This document shows positions 22,113 through 32,928 of a stretch of DNA of 53,802 nt, in pieces (position 1 is the first letter of the stretch; every line of letters begins with the position of its first letter). This stretch comes from Catenaria anguillulae PL171. Lineage: Eukaryota > Blastocladiomycota > Blastocladiomycetes > Blastocladiales > Catenariaceae. The stretch spans positions 1 to 53,802 of the forward strand of contig MCFL01000167.1 in the NCBI GenBank assembly GCA_002102555.1. Reading direction: 5' to 3'. Below the pieces are notes generated by a model. That model saw only the letters and a program-made list of their open reading frames with translations, made no database searches and was not told the origin of the DNA. Position numbers and translations under genes: made by a program.

Positions 22113-23723
22113 CTAATCGCTGTCGGACCCAGACGTCGACTCTTCATCCTCCTCTTCATCGCCGCCACCCAACCCGAGCCTTGACGACAAGGACATGATC
22201 TTGACCTGCTTCTTTGCCTCTTCCTGTTGCTGCTGCTGTTGCTGCTGCTGCTGCGGCGGCGGCGGCGCACCAACCGTCGTCTCCTCACTCTCATTCATCA
22301 CCGGCGACGAACCGACCACCTCGCTTTGGCTGTCGCCCGTTCGGCTATCCACCACGGGCGGCGACCGCGACACGGACCGTGACACGCCCAAGGCGGATGC
22401 CATTGCCGGGCCACCTACAACGGGCGACGCAGTGGTCTCGCGCGGCGTGGGCGACCGCATGGCCTCGTCCTGGCCTGCATACTCGAGGTCGAGCTCCAGG
22501 TCCATGTCGTTGGTCGATTCCGTTTCGGGTTGCCCGCCGTCAAGTGTACCTGCGGCGCTGAATTGGCCCTCTTCTTCTTCGTCTTCTTCTTCTTCTTCTT
22601 GGTCGTCCATGTCGCTTGAAGCGGCGGGTTTGGGTGCCGGCGAATGTGGGAATACTGACAATGACATGGCGACAGCGGGGTCAGAGCCGTGCATGTGAAC
22701 GGCCAGTGGGGCGGGCGGCGGTGCAGAGTCCACGTCCATTGGATTGCCATGCTCGTCATCATCATCATCATCAACATCCGCACTCGCTGCGCGGCCCGAT
22801 CCATAACCCGCTAACGGACTGGCAGCTGCCGTCGCCCGTGCGGCTGCCGCGATGGCCGAGGATGCTGAAGATACGGGCACGGAAGGCGCTTCGTACGGCG
22901 CACGAAGCACGGATCCAGACGAAGGTTCGGGCGAATCGAGGTCCATGTGCATGGGCTCCGTGTCCGAGTAGGAGGGTGACAGTGGGGACCGCGCGCTGGA
23001 TGTGTGGGCGCTGGAGGGCGGTGATGTGGCTGGCAAGCGGTCCACGAGACGCATGGTGTGTGTTGGAGCGCCGCGTTCGAGGTAGTAGCACTGTGCGAAG
23101 TTGGGTCAGGTAAGTTTGCATGTCGGTATTTATAGGATGTGCAGCTATGAGGATGACACGATCAATACCTGATCCTTTTGGCTAAAGACGAGGAGCACTT
23201 CGTGTTGATCAGGTTGCTTGACTGAGGCCGTGACGAGGTGCATGGGCTGTAGGCGTTCTTCCAAGAGACCGTGTCAGATGAAATGTTTGCATCTGGAAAG
23301 CTGAAGCGGCAGAAAAGCAAGTGTCTTGCACCTGCGCAGGACTCGATGACGATGATGGCGGAATGGTAGCCTGGATGCGGTCAACAGAGCCATCCCGCCT
23401 CACACTGGCTGTTGCGCGGGAAAGGTCCGTGCTGCTCGCGAGCGAGTGGACGGCATCGGGTACTGTTTCCGTCGCATGTTGTGAGAACGCCCGAGTAAGT
23501 TTCTGCAACATCAGGTCAAGAAAAGCAACACACGGTCGAGGACACGGTACGGGTGCGGGCTCTTGGCGGGGAAGGTGGAGCTGGAGCTGGAGCTGGAGCT
23601 GGAGCTGGGTTGGTCGAAAGACGCTCCCAGGCGGATCGGATACTTTTTGATACGTTCTTGCGTCATGGAGTCGCCTGGAATGGTATTGCCGAGTGTGGCA
23701 TTGGATGGTGTGATTGATATCAT
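22113..23723 (-). CDS. ELL-associated factor (EAF) family protein, four exons
   Basis: Exons 23723-23534, 23462-23332, 23246-23169 and 23090-22113 (introns 71, 85 and 78 nt) give 458 residues in frame. The N-terminal ~150 residues follow the EAF pattern: YPIRLGASF, corresponding to the Leu-Arg-Leu-Gly-x-Ser-Phe start of animal EAFs; then a strand with RRDGSVDRIQATIP, like the EAF strand before its conserved Thr-Leu-Pro; then EVLLVFSQKDQCYYLERG, like the family's Val-Leu-Ile...Leu-Glu-Lys strand pair. EAF proteins bind ELL and stimulate Pol II elongation. The remaining 300 residues are disordered, with Asp/Glu runs, a Gln run and a Ser/Asp end, recalling the acidic Ser-rich activation region of EAFs. 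The start could instead be at 23771 or at a Met just before YPIRLG. A hexamer repeat (GAGCTG, 23579-23611) encodes the Ser run. It is divergent from the next gene, 195 bp apart. Confidence 0.65.
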
Positions 23724-23918
23724 GGGGTTTGAGGTAGTAAATACTTGTACCTGAGCTGCTGTGCAGTGCATTGTCGCACCCGCGCATCCCCTGATCTACT
23801 TTGGTTTGGTTGGCGTGTTGGTGGCCGAGGTGGAGAGGGACCGCACTGTCCGGCATCTATCTGTTCCAAGCGATTGCTCCACTCTCACGTCAGCAGGGTG
23901 CAAGGAGCGCTCGCGGAA

Positions 23919-25130
23919 ATGCACGAGGAAATGGATGGCCATTTGCAACGTATGGAGCAAATCGAGGCCCGCCAGACCGAGCTTCAAGCATGCCATCGCC
24001 AGACTCGCCCTGTTGGACGCTCGCTTGCCGCCAGCCCATGCCTGCGAATGACAACAGTATGAATGTACGTTCTTTTCTCCTTGGACTTTTCTCCTCTCTG
24101 CATTGCTCCTTGATTCAAGTACCCATCTTCAACCGCTTATCGTCATTTCCACAGCTCGATCTTCGGAACATGGCTTTGGAAGCAAGTCACGGGCAAAGGA
24201 TTGCCGCCTTGACCCATGAGGAGCGGCGCGCGGCACGGACCACGGCCTTGCAGGCACTGGCAACAAGGGTCGAGGCACAGGATCCCGAAGTGCAACGTGC
24301 TGCACGCACCAAGTTCTTGCGAAAGTTCAAGCCAAACAAAGCCATTCGCAAGACCCGTCGTGAAGGACGCATGAAGAAGGTACGGATCGGTATACCTAAT
24401 TCACATTCAGCGGCACTCGGCACGATTTACATTCTTTTTTGTTTTCAGGACGCTGCAAAACGTATTGCAGCCCTTCGCAAGGTCCGAGAAGATGTGCGTG
24501 TCCACCCCGAGTTCAACGAGTATGAGGAAGAGCGAAACACATGGCTCAAGTGTTTCGATGCCGTCATCGAGGCCATCCAACTGGATCCTAAGGGACTCCT
24601 CACAGATGTCGAGTCTGATGATGAGACCGTCGACCCGGTACCCGGGTATACCCTTTCCCACCCACGGACGGCGGACAAGTTCACCTTGCGCTCGCCTCAG
24701 CTGCGATCACCGATGGTATGTTTTGAATGTGGGCCGGCTTGGTGCATTTACGCTAACTTCTTTCTTGGTCTCACGGTATGCTGCCCAGTTCACGAAAGTG
24801 ATTCGCATGTCGGATTATTGCCTGCCTGCCGCGGACTCACACCATCTGCGTGGCCCGCGGTCTGAGCAACGGCACACGAACCCCGCCAAGCCAGCAGCCA
24901 TGGCATTGCTGCCGCCGTCATTCTTGGTTGCGGATCAAGCCGAGCACGCGGCCAACGGGGAGCTGGAAGGGGAGATTCAGGAAGCGTTGGCTCGCGGCAC
25001 TCAGTTCGCACAAGAGTTATTTCCAGTGGACGAAGACGCTCAGGACGAGAATGTTGATGATAGAGGTCGGTATTGTTTTTTCCTTGTGTGTAACGTTGCA
25101 GTGGAAGGTGTTCCTTGCTGTCGATTTTAA
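23919..25130 (+). CDS. Uncharacterised basic coiled-coil protein, four exons
   Basis: Exons 23919-24056, 24155-24379, 24449-24715 and 24789-25130 (introns 98, 69 and 73 nt; donors GTATGA, GTACGG, GTATGT) give 323 residues. The first exon encodes a short coiled coil (MHEEMDGHLQRMEQIEARQ). Exon 2 is strongly basic and helical (ARTKFLRKFKPNKAIRKTRR), and exon 3 is a charged helix with NTWLKCFDAVIEAIQ. The tail is acidic (FPVDEDAQDENVDD). I recognise no family. Uncertainties: another frame through exon 1 is also open and splices in phase, an upstream exon ending before 23897 is possible because CAGCAG precedes the coil, and a GTATTG donor near 25070 may alter the last residues. It is divergent from the EAF gene. 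Confidence 0.5.
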
Positions 25131-25185
25131 GTAGTTCAATACAGAGATGGGATTAAGTTCAATCTTATGGTTTATGGAGAGCAAG

Positions 25186-25282
25186 TGAGTCCAAACAGAC
25201 CCAAGCCGCCTGATTTGGCCACGATTGGACAATGTCCAAACCTCGTTCAAACCCCCTTGGTTTGGACGGTCCAAGTGGGTCC
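25186..25282. repeat. Cluster of TCCAAA/TTTGGA half-sites, patch 2
   Basis: Within 97 nt there are GAGTCCAAAC, the near-palindrome TTGGACAATGTCCAA (25225-25239), GGTTTGGACGGTCCAAG and GGGTCCAAAT. The spacing of inverted half-sites varies (1 and 3 nt). It resembles the patch at 14645-14875; the family and function are unknown. Confidence 0.65.
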
Positions 25283-25292
25283 AAATATTATG

Positions 25293-25308
25293 CCCCCCCC
25301 CCCCCCCC
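25293..25308. repeat. Homopolymer run C16
   Basis: Sixteen consecutive C directly after the motif cluster, between two convergent genes. Confidence 0.95.
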
Positions 25309-25519
25309 AAAGCCGCTGTGAGCGCTGCCTCCGATATTTGAACTCATTCTGCTTGCCTGGGTTGAGCTTCACAATTTCACAGCTTGAATCCAACGGTCAT
25401 GGTGCTGTATTGCACAATAACATACAAAGCGGGAAACAAGCAACACAAAGATCGCACACACCACAAAAGGAACAACAAAGAACAAATAAACCATCGAAAG
25501 CAGTCGTTCACATCAAGAT

Positions 25520-28500
25520 TCAATACCCCTTACCGTTGGGCACAACCGCACCCGCCGCCCCTGCTGGTGCATTACCGGCATCCTGGTGCTCCAACACACG
25601 CTTGATAAAGCACACGGGCTCGGCCACCAACCACGCAAAACTCAAAAACGACTTGAACTTGATGTTGGAGTTGTCGCCGCCGTCCTGGTCCGGGTTGTTT
25701 GCCCCTTCCTTGACGAGCTTGGGCACCTCATGGTACGCCGCCTTGTACCAAGCGGCGGCCTTGGCCAACACGGACGGGTCTCGCCACATGTCCTCTCGGC
25801 GTTCCTCGCGCTGGCGTCCGTCAATATCCTCCTCGTCCAAATCAAACTCTGCCCAAAACTCTTCACGGAACCGGTGCATGATAACCGCCACGGCACGTGG
25901 GCCCTCGGCGCCCGATCGGCCGCGATCGCGACGCCGCGAGTTCTTCTTGTTGTCGCGGCGCACAAAACCCGTGACGAGCTCGGCCTCGTTGAGCACCTCG
26001 TACTGGACCGCGGCCTTGAGCATTTCGCCAGAGTACTCAAACATGAGGCGCAGGGCTTCTTCCATGTACTCGTTGTGGTCGGGCACATAGGCCGGAATCC
26101 GCGGATCGTAGCCATTGTCGTCGGACGAGTGCAGCACATCGGGTAAGGACTTGTCGGCTTCGGTTTCGTCAATCACTTGGCACGCCCATCGGTAAATGTG
26201 GCCCAGTACGCTTTCCGATTCGTACATGGCACGGGTTTCGGTTTGCAAAAAGTCGGGATATGCGGGTGGGGCCATGGACGAGTTGTACGACGGCGGAATG
26301 CCGGTTTTCGCGAAATCGACCGCCACGGAATGCTGGTAGGCGAGCTCGAGACACTCGGGCGTATTGGCCGACCCCAAGCGATCGGCCCATGCTGTGTGAA
26401 TCAAGAAAAGGTTAGACAAACACAAACGAGAAACAAGGCAGTCTAGGCAAACGAAATGCAAACGGACCCACGTGGGCATTGGCAATCAAGCCAACCTGCT
26501 CTTGCACCATGAAATCAACAAAGAAATCAATAATGTTTGCAACCGACACACCGTCCTTGTACTCCTTGGGCAAGCCCGGTGGCGTGTAATCCATGGGCGG
26601 CACCTGGTTGGGCGGCAACAGTCGCTCATCCCAAATCACCAAAAAGTTGTCACCGTCCAAATCACCGCCCGCCAACATGTTGGGCAACGGCCGCGACCCA
26701 CGTTGCGAAAACACAACCACGTCGCGCAAGTGCGCCAGCTCGTCATGGTCCCTCCTGGCCATGGTCACGACACGCAAGTCGCCAGGGTGCAAACACGGCG
26801 ACCGGCCAATGAGCAACTTTGTGCCTGGCGGAATCGGGTCACGAATGCTCGACGCAAACCACACCTCGTCTTCCTCGAGCACGTCCCACTCGTCAAGCAC
26901 CCCGACGAGGTACAGGCCATCGGGAACAAAGATGCGTGCACGGTACTTGAGGTCGAGCAACATGCGGTCGCGCAGCGACTTGACGAGTCCGTGCAAATGG
27001 CGATCCTCAGTGATGCGGAACCCGGCATCGAGCATGGGCACCGCGGGCTGGAACATGCCGTAATTGCGCATGAGTTCAACGGCCACAATCTCGTCGTCCA
27101 TGATCTTGGACAAGCTGTCCATCATGTCCTTCATGTAGTCCATGATTGTCTCTTCCTTAACACCCAACGTGATGAGAATCATGATGACTTGTCGATTGAG
27201 GAAGCACGGGTACGAGTATGCCACCGAGCACACCTCGAGGACACGATGTGCCCAACCCGGGAACTTTGTCATACTCGGGCGCACGACGAGCTGCTTGTCA
27301 CGCTTTCCAATGCGCGGATCCACCGTCACCATGCCCTTACACCCGCCAATACGCACTTGGTACGCACTCGGGATCTTGAGCAAATGCAACTGGTCGGCCA
27401 TGATGCTCGCCAGCTTGGCACTGATCCTGCCCACGCCATCGGAAAAGCAATACCCGTTGCGCTCGATATCCTCAATCTCGCCCATCATTTGTGCCGGCAC
27501 CTCGACCGTCGGGCGCGTACTCGAAAACGCCTGTCCCAACCGCGCGGCAAACTTGCCCGGAATCTTGATTTCCGACAAGTCCCCAATCGACGCACGAATA
27601 TCATCGGCCGTCGGGCACGGCTCCTCGTCATCCGGACGTGGGTCCTCGTCGTAAAACCAGCACGACCCTTCGCGCAACTGCGAGTTGCCATATGCCAGAA
27701 ACACAAACCTGCGCCCGCCCACAATCACGTGCGAGTGCAACGTTGGGCGCACACGTGCAGCAATGAGGCGCGCAGAGTTGGACGCAGACTTGAATGTGCC
27801 CATGGTTTCGTCGGCAAGTGTGACGCGAATGAACCGATCGGCGTGGTCGGCGTGTGTGCGCAGGACGCGGTTGCCAGAGTCGGCTTCGGGCGGTTGTGGG
27901 ACAATGCGCAGAGGGGTGATGATGATACCGCGGGTCGCAATTCGGTCAATGTCGGGGACCGAGCTCGGCACGGGCATGGGGTCGACAAGGTCGCCATGTT
28001 CGTACACGGATTTGATGTAGTTGACCAGCTTGGCGACCGAATTTTGCGGCGGCGGCGGAAGCGACAGTTGGTGTTCGAGGGCCAGGGCCGCAAGTTCAAG
28101 GTTTTCCTTGACAAGGTCGGCAACCTGCTGGGCATCTTCTTGGCACGTGAACCAGATATTGCGGTTGGCAAGGAGGCCGTGGAGGAGGTAGTTGACGTTC
28201 CACGGCAAATCTACAAGAAAAGCACAAGCAGAAGGGTCAGTGCACCGGAATGAAAGAAGACGATGGTAGATGAATGACAAAAGGTACCCTTGAAGCAATC
28301 AGCGTACCCATCGGCCCAATCATTCAACTTGCCCGGCTCAACCAACCCAGTCCTCAACTCGGGAATGCCCGCATGTACCACAGTGGGCGGCCGTGACACG
28401 CGCCGCAGAACCTCCATCAAGGCGCCTTGATCCGTATCTGGGCCCAAATACAAATCCATCACCGTGCACCTGCCAAACGCACCATCCTTGTCGCCCGACG

Positions 28501-30673
28501 GATCGGGCGACCGCTCATACTTGACGGTCGTCTCGACCTCGCGAAACTTGCCCTTTTCCGTCCACACATACCACTCTGTTTGTGGCGTCTCAACCGCATC
28601 GTCTTCGTCATCTTCGTTTTCCTCGCCTTGTTTCTGGTTTGTATTTTCGGGCGCAGCGGGCGCCGTCTTGGTCATGGGCAACGGGCGCGCGTGCGGGCCT
28701 GTCACGGCCGCAAGCCGTTGCTGCTCTTGCTTCTTGTACAGCTGGAGCATTTCGCGGGCTTGTGCGCGCAACGCCGTGGTGTCTTGGCCATTGAGGTGCA
28801 AGTCGCGAATGCGCATCATGAGCTCGGTCAGCTCTTCCTTGTCGACCTCAATGGGGCCTTGCGGAGCCACAGGTTGTGGGGCAATGTGGCCATTGGTTGC
28901 AGGGATGTCGGCATCGGGACTTGATGCCCGCTTTTGCTTTGGTTGCTCTGCTTCCTTTTCATCGCCCGGGAACGGCGAGTCGCGGTCAGCAAAGATCAGC
29001 GCGGGAGCGCGCAAGTGAATGCGCAACACGGGCTCGCCCAACTTGCGGCCGTCCACAGACTTGCCCGTGAACAGCACGGGCCGATACATTGAACGCAACG
29101 AAAACTCGGCACGATATTGGCCCTTTTTGAACGACACGGCCACTTGGCGATGGTCCTTTGTCCCGTTGATAAAGAACATGGCGCGATCTTGCGTGACGTA
29201 GCTGGATCCGGGCAAGGCCGTGACTGTTTGAATGCCCGATTGCGGCGGCAATCCAAGGCGCATGCCGTGGAGACGTGCGGAAAACGTGGACCGATGGTGC
29301 CTGTACGACCCGTAGTTGACCGACTTGATGAACCCTTCCGACACGCGCAGCGTGCGACCCTGGAACCTCAGGTCTTCGAGCGACAGCGACAAGAGCATTT
29401 CCATGCACTCTGCACGAGCAAGAGTAATGTAGGCCCATCCGCCGTGGCGCACGCGCACTTGGGGTTGTTGTGCAACGAGCGTTGGGTATTGCGGGACGGC
29501 GGATCCGGGCAAGGTTTTGGGGCCGTGGGCAACAGCTAGGCCGCCGCCGTCGCGCGCCCCGCGCATGGCTCCGCCAGGTCCGCCGCGCCGGTTGCGGTAT
29601 CCGTGTCGCGACCCGTCGTTGCCGTAAAACGACCCATTGCCCTTGCCACCGGCATCCTGCGGCGAATCCCCCGCGTCCTTGTGCGGACGCATTTGCATCG
29701 ACACTTCCACAATGGACCCCGGCGGCAGCTTGGACTCAAAGAAATGGCCCAAGTCATCTGGCCGGGCAGAGTACGGCACACCTAGCACCTTGACAACGCG
29801 GTACTGCTCTTCGGGCTTGAGCTCGAGTGCTGCAGGCGACGCCGCAAGCGCCATTTCGAGCTCGTCAATGAGCTGAGCGTCACGCAAAATCTCGTCGAGG
29901 CGGCGGAACAGGTCGCCGGCGAGAGCGGCAAATTTCGACGTGTCGGGCTCGTTGCGGGTCGAGGCGCCAAACAGATCGTCGTCGTCGTCGTCGTCGTCGC
30001 CAAATGGATGCGCGGCGCGGCCGCCCGTATTGGCGAGCGAGTCAATGTCGCCGGCAGAGATGGTTGGCAGGGCGTCGCGAGGCGCGGGCACATAATCTTC
30101 GTCTTTTGGAATGGCGCCGTGTATGTAGACTTCGGGATCGGGCTCGGACTTGGATTCGTCCTGCTCGGTCGGTTCAATATCGGCGGGTTGGGTATCTTGA
30201 GCGTCGTCGACGTTGTTTCCCGGTTGTTCGGCGGCTGTGCTGTCGCTGTCCATGTTGACGAGGTCTAGGGACGATGATGCCTGTGCCAAGTCGTTTTCAT
30301 CCATGAGTGAGTTGTTGCCATCGACCAAGACGGGCGACTCGGAAGTGATGATGCCGTCAACGTCAATGGCAGTGCCGTCTTGGTTGACAACCTCTTGGGC
30401 GCTGCCGTCCATTCCGATTTCAGCTCCATTGTCGGCGACAGGAGTGTCGTCTTGCGACCAAGTCTCGACATGGGCATTGTCGTCGGACCGGGCAGCGGTC
30501 CCGTCGGTGGTGGGTTGCATTGCGTCGTCGTCGTGGTGGTTGGTGATGTTGTCAGCGTGCAAGTCGGTCTTTGAATCGACTCTCTTTGGGTTAGGGGACG
30601 CCGGCAACGGCGCGTCAGCGGGAGAGGCAGAGGCAGAGGCAGCAGCCAGGACTGGGGAGGGTGGCGAGGTCAT
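25520..30673 (-). CDS. Cellular RNA-dependent RNA polymerase of the RNA-silencing pathway, three exons
   Basis: Exons 30673-28288, 28210-26468 and 26391-25520 (introns 77 and 76 nt) give 1666 residues. The catalytic double-barrel signature LAGGDLDGDNFLVIWD (about residue 1310) is the Asp-triad motif of eukaryotic RDR polymerases, which turn single-stranded RNA into dsRNA for Dicer. Further family segments are NGYCFSDGVGRIS, GCKGMVTVDP, QLVVRPSMTKF, FSQRGSRPLPNMLAGG and, rebuilt across the second intron, NAHVAWADRLG. The N-terminus is unusually long: about 240 acidic residues with an Asp run, then an RRM-like segment (about 280-440: YRVVKVLGVPYSA ... GWAYITLARAECMEMLLSL) with a Gly/Arg-rich insert, then an RDR-type linker region. 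Donor GTCCGT of intron 2 is unusual but required by frame. This is a host silencing gene, not a viral polymerase. Its start is 541 bp from the divergent pseudouridine synthase gene. Confidence 0.93.
26392..26467 (-). other. RdRP intron 2 with unusual GTCCGT donor
   Basis: The better-looking GTGGGT three to four bases upstream would break the frame. Only the donor after GTGG restores the conserved Asn-Ala-His-Val-Ala-Trp-Ala-Asp segment, so GTCCGT is inferred. Confidence 0.7.
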
Positions 30674-31214
30674 TGAGGGTCGGAACGGAGTGCCCTGTCA
30701 ACACGGCCCACAAGAGAGGGGTGGATGATCAATGAGTGTTGGTGTTGGAGCCAAAGAGCGGGCGTTTGGGCATGAAGAAGAAACTGAGTGAAAGTCACAG
30801 ACCCAGTGACAGTGAGACAGCGAGGAGCAGGAGCAGGAGCAGGAGGACTGGCGACAGACTGTCAAGGCAAGCGTGAGGATGTGCGGAGGTCGACTTGAAG
30901 AAGAAGATTCCAGCAAGATTTCGACAGTCTCAAGTCTCAAGTCTCAAGAGGTCAACAGCCAAATCGTTGCTGCAGACGTCGACATTTTTCGCTACAGAGG
31001 CAAAGTCGAAATTCCTTAGATGGTTTGCAAGGATCGGCGTTCCCACTTGACCCTCCGATCCGTGGATGCTTTACAGGTCAATGAAAATCACCCAGTTAAC
31101 TCATCATCAACATTAATTGAATAGACTGCGCATACAAAGTATGTGCCTGCTTTTGTCCACAAGGGCAACCCGAACTTGCCGCAATCACATCCTCTCGAGA
31201 GAACACAATGCATC
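30674..31214. other. Divergent intergenic region between RdRP and pseudouridine synthase
   Basis: 541 nt presumably holding both promoters. It contains short direct repeats (AGGAGC near 30825; TCTCAAG tandem near 30930) but no gene I can support. The plus-strand frame is open from 31143, so an N-terminal extension of 24 residues is possible. Confidence 0.5.
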
Positions 31215-32834
31215 ATGGCTGACCAGCAATTGCAACAAGACTCCCCTCCAACCCAATCCCAATCCCAATCCCAAATGGATCCAATCACATCCACAGCCAC
31301 ACCCACACCCAGTTCCAAGCCAGACAAGCGTAAGTCCCGCGGCGGCGACAACAACCAACAACAACACTCGACAAAGAAGAAACCCCGCCCTGCCACTGCC
31401 CCGCCCTCACTCGACCTCGAGCTCGCCACCGTCACCTACCTGTACCCTCCCTCCACGCCCCACCTGCGCAAACTCGCGCCTTACTACTACTCCTTCTCCA
31501 CCTACGCCAAGGGCCGCTGGCTCAACCAGCCGCTGCTCGCCATGTTCGACAAGGAATTTGCCGACCGCCCGCTCGGCTACTACCAGCGGGCCATCGAGAC
31601 TGGCCTCATCACGGTCAATGGTGAGCGCAAACCGCTCGATTATGTGATTCGCAACCAGGACTTGATTGCACACCGCAACCATCGCCACGAGCCGCCCGTC
31701 ACAAGTCAGCCGGTCAAGGTGTTGGCCATCAGCAACGAGTATTGTATTGTAGATAAGCCGTCGTCGATCCCTGTACATCCAACGGGCAGGTATCGCCACA
31801 ATACCCTGATTCATTTGGTACAGTATTACTGGAACGAGTGGACAGCAGGTTTGTTGCCCCCCACTTTGGAATCTTCCCCTTCATCCAATCCCGCTCCCAC
31901 TCCCGAGACTCAAGAACAAGGAAACGACGATTCCAAGGTCAAATCGCTCGGCCCAACACTCTACCCAATCCACCGCCTCGACCGCCTCACCTCTGGCGTG
32001 CTCCTCCTATGCCACTCGCGCCCGCTCATCTCCACTTTGACCTCGCAATTCCAATCGCAAGTCGTCGGCAAAGAATACCTCGCACGCGTGCGCGGCCACT
32101 TCCCCACCACATTCACGGAATGCGCCGAACCCATTCAAGTTTTGCACCACAAATTGGGCCTGAGCCACGTGCACCCAGAGGGAAAGCACGCACGCACCTT
32201 GTTTGAATTTGTGGCGTATCGCGCAGACCTCGGCGAGTCGCTCGTCAAGGTTCGGCCCGTCACGGGCAGGACACACCAGATCCGTGTGCATTTACGGCAC
32301 TTGGGGTATCCCATCACCAATGATCCAGTGTACAACAATCCGGGGCATCGGCATGTGGTCAAGGACTTGGACGCGTGGGTTCGCGCCACTCAGGTTGGAT
32401 CGGCTGTGGGCGAGCTTGCAGCAAGCACCGGAACCGACAATAGCAAGGCAAACATGCAAGGCTGGCGGCAAGACAAAGTCCAAGCTACGGACGAGGTCAC
32501 GCAAGCGTGGGTGCAGGCCGTGGGCGATGCCAAATTGGCCGCTGACAAGCAAATTGTGGGTGCGTGTGACGAGTGTGGGTCCGACTTGATTGCCGATCCG
32601 GAACCACACGACATGTTTTTGTACTTGCATGCCTTCAAGTACAGTGTGGCAGGCGACTTGGGCTTGTCACCTAGCCAGTGGGTTGGCGTCAAGGATAGCA
32701 TCACCACGATTCGCACGCCAGTACCGGAATGGGCGAAAGAGGAGGGATGGGGAACGTGGTGGGAAGGGGAAGAGGGCGACATTGAGGCGGTGGTGGTCAA
32801 GGGTGCTGGTGGTGAGGAAATGGGCGGTGATTAA
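31215..32834 (+). CDS. PUS9: RluA-family RNA pseudouridine synthase (Pus9/Rib2-type)
   Basis: Single exon, 539 residues from the ATG at 31215. After a Gln/Ser/Pro and Lys-rich start (about 1-70) comes an S4-like region (about 110-155: DRPLGYYQRAIETGLITVNG), then the RluA core: VLAISNEYCIVDKPSSIPVHPTGRY, cut here to show the Asp-Lys-Pro-x-Gly/Ser motif, the catalytic motif HRLDRLTSGVLLL with its Asp near residue 255, and VRPVTGRTHQIRVHLRHLG. The family converts uridine to pseudouridine; yeast Pus9 and Pus8/Rib2 modify position 32 of mitochondrial and cytosolic tRNAs. C-terminal features are CDECGSDLIADPEP and YLHAFKYS, as in eukaryotic RPUSD2/Pus9 members, where the Cys pair could bind metal. 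No deaminase domain (as in Rib2) follows. Which tRNA compartment it serves cannot be told; the 31143 start could add a leader. It is convergent with the ligase gene, 94 bp away. Confidence 0.9.
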   Translation: MADQQLQQDSPPTQSQSQSQMDPITSTATPTPSSKPDKRKSRGGDNNQQQHSTKKKPRPATAPPSLDLELATVTYLYPPSTPHLRKLAPYYYSFSTYAKGRWLNQPLLAMFDKEFADRPLGYYQRAIETGLITVNGERKPLDYVIRNQDLIAHRNHRHEPPVTSQPVKVLAISNEYCIVDKPSSIPVHPTGRYRHNTLIHLVQYYWNEWTAGLLPPTLESSPSSNPAPTPETQEQGNDDSKVKSLGPTLYPIHRLDRLTSGVLLLCHSRPLISTLTSQFQSQVVGKEYLARVRGHFPTTFTECAEPIQVLHHKLGLSHVHPEGKHARTLFEFVAYRADLGESLVKVRPVTGRTHQIRVHLRHLGYPITNDPVYNNPGHRHVVKDLDAWVRATQVGSAVGELAASTGTDNSKANMQGWRQDKVQATDEVTQAWVQAVGDAKLAADKQIVGACDECGSDLIADPEPHDMFLYLHAFKYSVAGDLGLSPSQWVGVKDSITTIRTPVPEWAKEEGWGTWWEGEEGDIEAVVVKGAGGEEMGGD

Positions 32835-32928
32835 TTGTTTTGCGTCTTCATACGCTTGTATTCTTGATGTAAAAGTGGTACATAGAACCCATCCAGTCAA
32901 AAATAGTGCATCATCGATACACAAGTGT

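Larger units (their letters stand above)
25131..25519. other. Convergent intergenic region with motif cluster and C16 run
   Basis: 389 nt between the stops of the coiled-coil gene and the RdRP gene. It holds motif patch 2 (25186-25282) followed at once by sixteen C (25293-25308). No gene seen. Confidence 0.6.

Noticed and set aside
26472-28253. 593-codon plus-strand open frame opposite the RdRP
   Set aside because: Long antisense frame caused by codon bias of the GC-rich RdRP exon; His/Arg-rich, no domain.
25520-30673. Viral origin of the RdRP
   Set aside because: Motif LAGGDLDGD, size, introns and family segments match eukaryotic RNAi polymerases, not viral right-hand RdRPs.
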